NCBI GenBank assembly: GCA_963575675.1
Contig: CAUYUA010000015.1
Coordinates: 1-8,973 of the forward strand
Length of the DNA: 8,973 nucleotides
Source of the DNA: CAUYUA01 sp963575675
GTDB taxonomy: Bacteria > Pseudomonadota > Alphaproteobacteria > Azospirillales > Azospirillaceae
Direction: 5' to 3'
Part shown: one piece after another, positions 6,861 through 8,973 of the stretch
How positions within the stretch are numbered: position 1 is the stretch's first letter
How the letters are laid out: each line of letters opens with the position of its first letter
The notes under the pieces: model-generated
Told to the model about the DNA's origin: nothing
Database searches by the model: none
What the model saw: only the letters and a program-made list of their open reading frames with translations
Made by a program: the position numbers and the translations under genes

Positions 6861-6958
6861 AAAACGATGCGCTCTCCTTTGGGTTGTTCTTTAAGAAAAA
6901 GAAAATACAACCTCATTTTCCTTGACAAATGAGCAATTTCAAAGTACTAAAGGCCAGA
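6861..6958 (+). promoter_or_regulatory. CRISPR leader
   Basis: This is a 98-base A/T-rich, non-coding stretch between the cas2 stop and repeat 1, in the position where type I-E leaders guide integration. It contains a long A-rich tract (about 6894-6906) framed by GGTTGT (6883-6888) and ACAACC (6907-6912), an imperfect inverted repeat. A second, perfect one follows: CTCATTT (6912-6918) and AAATGAG (6927-6933). I see no convincing IHF consensus site. Confidence 0.8.
6922..6950 (+). promoter_or_regulatory. Array promoter: -35 TTGACA, 17-bp spacer, -10 TACTAA
   Basis: TTGACA (6922-6927) is a perfect sigma-70 -35 box; TACTAA (6945-6950) lies exactly 17 bases downstream. Transcription would begin at about the first base of repeat 1 (6959), giving the pre-crRNA. 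The -35 box overlaps the inverted repeat CTCATTT/AAATGAG, so a bound repressor could block it. Box quality and position are seen directly; activity is inferred. Confidence 0.7.
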
Positions 6959-8973
6959 GTTTCCCCCGCACACGCGGGGATCGACCCCGCTCCCGGATCA
7001 TCATCATCAGTCATGACGCGTTTCCCCCGCACACGCGGGGATCGACCTCCTAATCGCCTCTAAGGCTTGAGCGTTCCTTGGTTTCCCCCGCACACGCGGG
7101 GATCGACCCTTCCGTTGACGTCTGGCGCGTGACAAGGGCTGGTTTCCCCCGCACACGCGGGGATCGACCCCCTTATCACTTCCTCCGCCACCACCCCCAG
7201 AGGTTTCCCCCGCACACGCGGGGATCGACCTCATCTTACTCGGAGGCAGGGGCGGCGTCAAAGGTTTCCCCCGCACACGCGGGGATCGACCTCCGCCTGC
7301 ATCGGCGGTACACATCGCTTTCGAGTTTCCCCCGCACACGCGGGGATCGACCTTGGTGCGATTTTCGGAATATCTGCCATGAAGGGTTTCCCCCGCACAC
7401 GCGGGGATCGACCCATCCTGATCGCTCGCCAAAAAGGCGATAAAGGTTTCCCCCGCACACGCGGGGATCGACCCCTCGACGACGCGGGATGCCCCCGCGG
7501 CTGCGTGTTTCCCCCGCCCACGCGGGGATCGACCCGATTGCACACTGTTAAGAACAGTGGGAAACAAGTTTCCCCCGCACACGCGGGGATCGGCCCCGGC
7601 GTCGGTGATGTGGACGCCGCATAAATAAGTTTCCCCCGCACACGCGGGGATCGACCTCTCCGGAGCGTCAGTGCACGGTCGATATTTTAGTTTCCCCCGC
7701 ACACGCGGGGATCGACCCGCGAATCCCTGTGAGGGTGACACAAGTTCTATGTTTCCCCCGCACACGCGGGGATCGACCCACACTATGCGCGGTGGATACC
7801 ACCCGGGACACGTTTCCCCCGCACACGCGGGGATCGACCCAAAACCCCGGAGCCAAAAACTCAGGGGTTTTTGTTTCCCCCGCACACGCGGGGATCGACC
7901 CGCGATGTGTACCGCCGACGCTGGTAAATAAAAGTTTCCCCCGCACACGCGGGGATCGACCCCACGCCATATGGAATAAGAAGAAAGGGTTGGTGTTTCC
8001 CCCGCACACGCGGGGATCGACCCCACTTGAAGCCCTTCGGGATGCATCGACATGGGTTTCCCCCGCACACGCGGGGATCGACCCAAACACCCAACCCAAA
8101 GGACACCGCGATGACCGTTTCCCCCGCACACGCGGGGATCGACCCGCTAGCCAAATCCATAAAGGATGCGTTCCCTAGTTTCCCCCGCACACGCGGGGAT
8201 CGACCCCCAAGAGGCCGTAAGGGTTGCGGTGCGCTTCGGTTTCCCCCGCACACGCGGGGATCGACCCGCGCACCGCCCCACATGCGCGAGCGTAGTCCTG
8301 TTTCCCCCGCACACGCGGGGATCGACCCTACCCGGGACACGAGTCCTATGTGGCGATCGCGTTTCCCCCGCACACGCGGGGATCGACCCCCAAAGATTTA
8401 TGGCGAGGCGTGGATCGACCGGTTTCCCCCGCACACGCGGGGATCGACCTTATATCCGTTCTCTTCCTGGGGCGATCGCGGAGTTTCCCCCGCACACGCG
8501 GGGATCGACCTACTCATCATTGAGCGCACTTAGTGCGCACTCAGTTTCCCCCGCACACGCGGGGATCGACCGTTGGATGCGCGCTCCGTGGCGCGGTATC
8601 GCACGTTTCCCCCGCACACGCGGGGATCGACCTCAGCTCACAGGTCGAGGGCTACTTTTCGGTAGGTTTCCCCCGCACACGCGGGGATCGACCTGCACTG
8701 AAATGTGGAGAATCGAAATGACTAAAGTTTCCCCCGCACACGCGGGGATCGACCTAATATCTGATTTACAACTAAAAGGAATTTCCGGTTTCCCCCGCAC
8801 ACGCGGGGATCGACCCTTCTTGCATTTATCATCGCTAGCTTTCGCTAGGTTTCCCCCGCACACGCGGGGATCGACCCTTCCGCTATGGCCACAGTATCCA
8901 CAAAGAACAGTTTCCCCCGCACACGCGGGGATCGACCCGACCAAAAAGTGACCATTCGCACCATAGGATGCGT
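6959..8973 (+). CRISPR. Type I-E CRISPR array, 33 complete repeats, open at the window edge
   Basis: The 28-base repeat begins GTTTCCCCCGC, has loop ACAC, and ends GCGGGGATCGACC; the stem is CCCCGC/GCGGGG. It recurs from 6959 to 8937 every 61 bases (33-base spacers), except spacer 8 (7414-7445), which is 32. Repeat starts include 6959, 7020, 7081, 7446, 7507, 8117 and 8910. Cas6e cleavage after the stem would leave handle AUCGACC plus the next base. All repeats are identical except repeat 10 (7507; A to C at position 12, in the loop) and repeat 11 (7568; A to G at position 26, in the handle). After repeat 33 a last spacer starts at 8938, and the window ends in GT, which may be the start of repeat 34 at 8972, so the array probably continues. 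Orientation follows from the leader and cas1-cas2 on the left. The uniform repeats suggest an array that has been active. Confidence 0.98.

Noticed and set aside
8340..8480. GCGATCGC in two spacers as a sign of cyanobacterial origin (HIP1 motif).
   Set aside because: Two 8-base palindromes in GC-rich spacers are weak evidence, and spacers reflect targets rather than the host genome.
7007..8951. Long ORFs on both strands across the array, with repeated peptides such as RSIPACAGET, PRVRGK, SPAHAGID and PRTRGDRP.
   Set aside because: They are translations of the CRISPR repeat in different frames; the 61-base unit keeps frames open. There are no gene starts, domains or non-repeat content.

Overview
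This window is a type I-E CRISPR-Cas locus, all on the + strand. It runs cse1(casA)-cse2(casB)-cas7e-cas5e-cas6e, then a small HigA/VapI-type HTH gene, then cas1e-cas2e, an A/T-rich leader and a long CRISPR array that reaches the right edge. No cas3 is visible; it would have to lie left of base 1 or elsewhere. The GC-rich coding sequence and the protein variants (Cas6e ending GVGRHRAFGFGML, Cas5e with GWTTRG and a PLFIGRKSCLPSAP segment) suggest a proteobacterium of the alphaproteobacterial-like I-E branch. The species cannot be told.

Bases 40-4323 encode the Cascade backbone (Cse1, Cse2, Cas7, Cas5). Between about 528 and 3596 the conserved protein sequence jumps between frames about 20 times. 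Most jumps are explained by one missing base in a short homopolymer, and the stitched frames show no nonsense codon. This looks more like uncorrected sequence error than old decay, but real recent inactivation is not excluded. Cas6e, the HTH gene, Cas1 and Cas2 read as continuous ORFs.

Bases 5109-5701 separate the effector and adaptation genes. They hold a stray CRISPR-repeat-like hairpin just downstream of cas6e, a 24-bp palindrome, and a solitary A/T-rich higA-like gene with no higB beside it. The gene contains a 10-bp perfect hairpin and is followed by another inverted repeat. This is the least ordinary part of the window and could be a regulatory island for the cas operon, a candidate for a degenerate crRNA-like regulator.

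Bases 5702-6860 are cas1e and cas2e, overlapping. Bases 6861-6958 are the leader, with a clear -35/17 bp/-10 promoter whose -35 box lies in an inverted repeat. From 6959 onward there are 33 complete 28-nt repeats (two with single substitutions) on a 61-nt period. Of the 33 spacers, 32 begin with a pyrimidine, which suggests a PAM-derived base. Spacers 6 and 16 match the same sequence on opposite strands and differ only at third codon positions.

Expected working: Cas1-Cas2 add spacers at the leader end, the leader promoter transcribes the array, Cas6e cuts each repeat hairpin, and Cse1/Cse2/Cas7/Cas5/Cas6e form Cascade on the crRNA and recruit Cas3.
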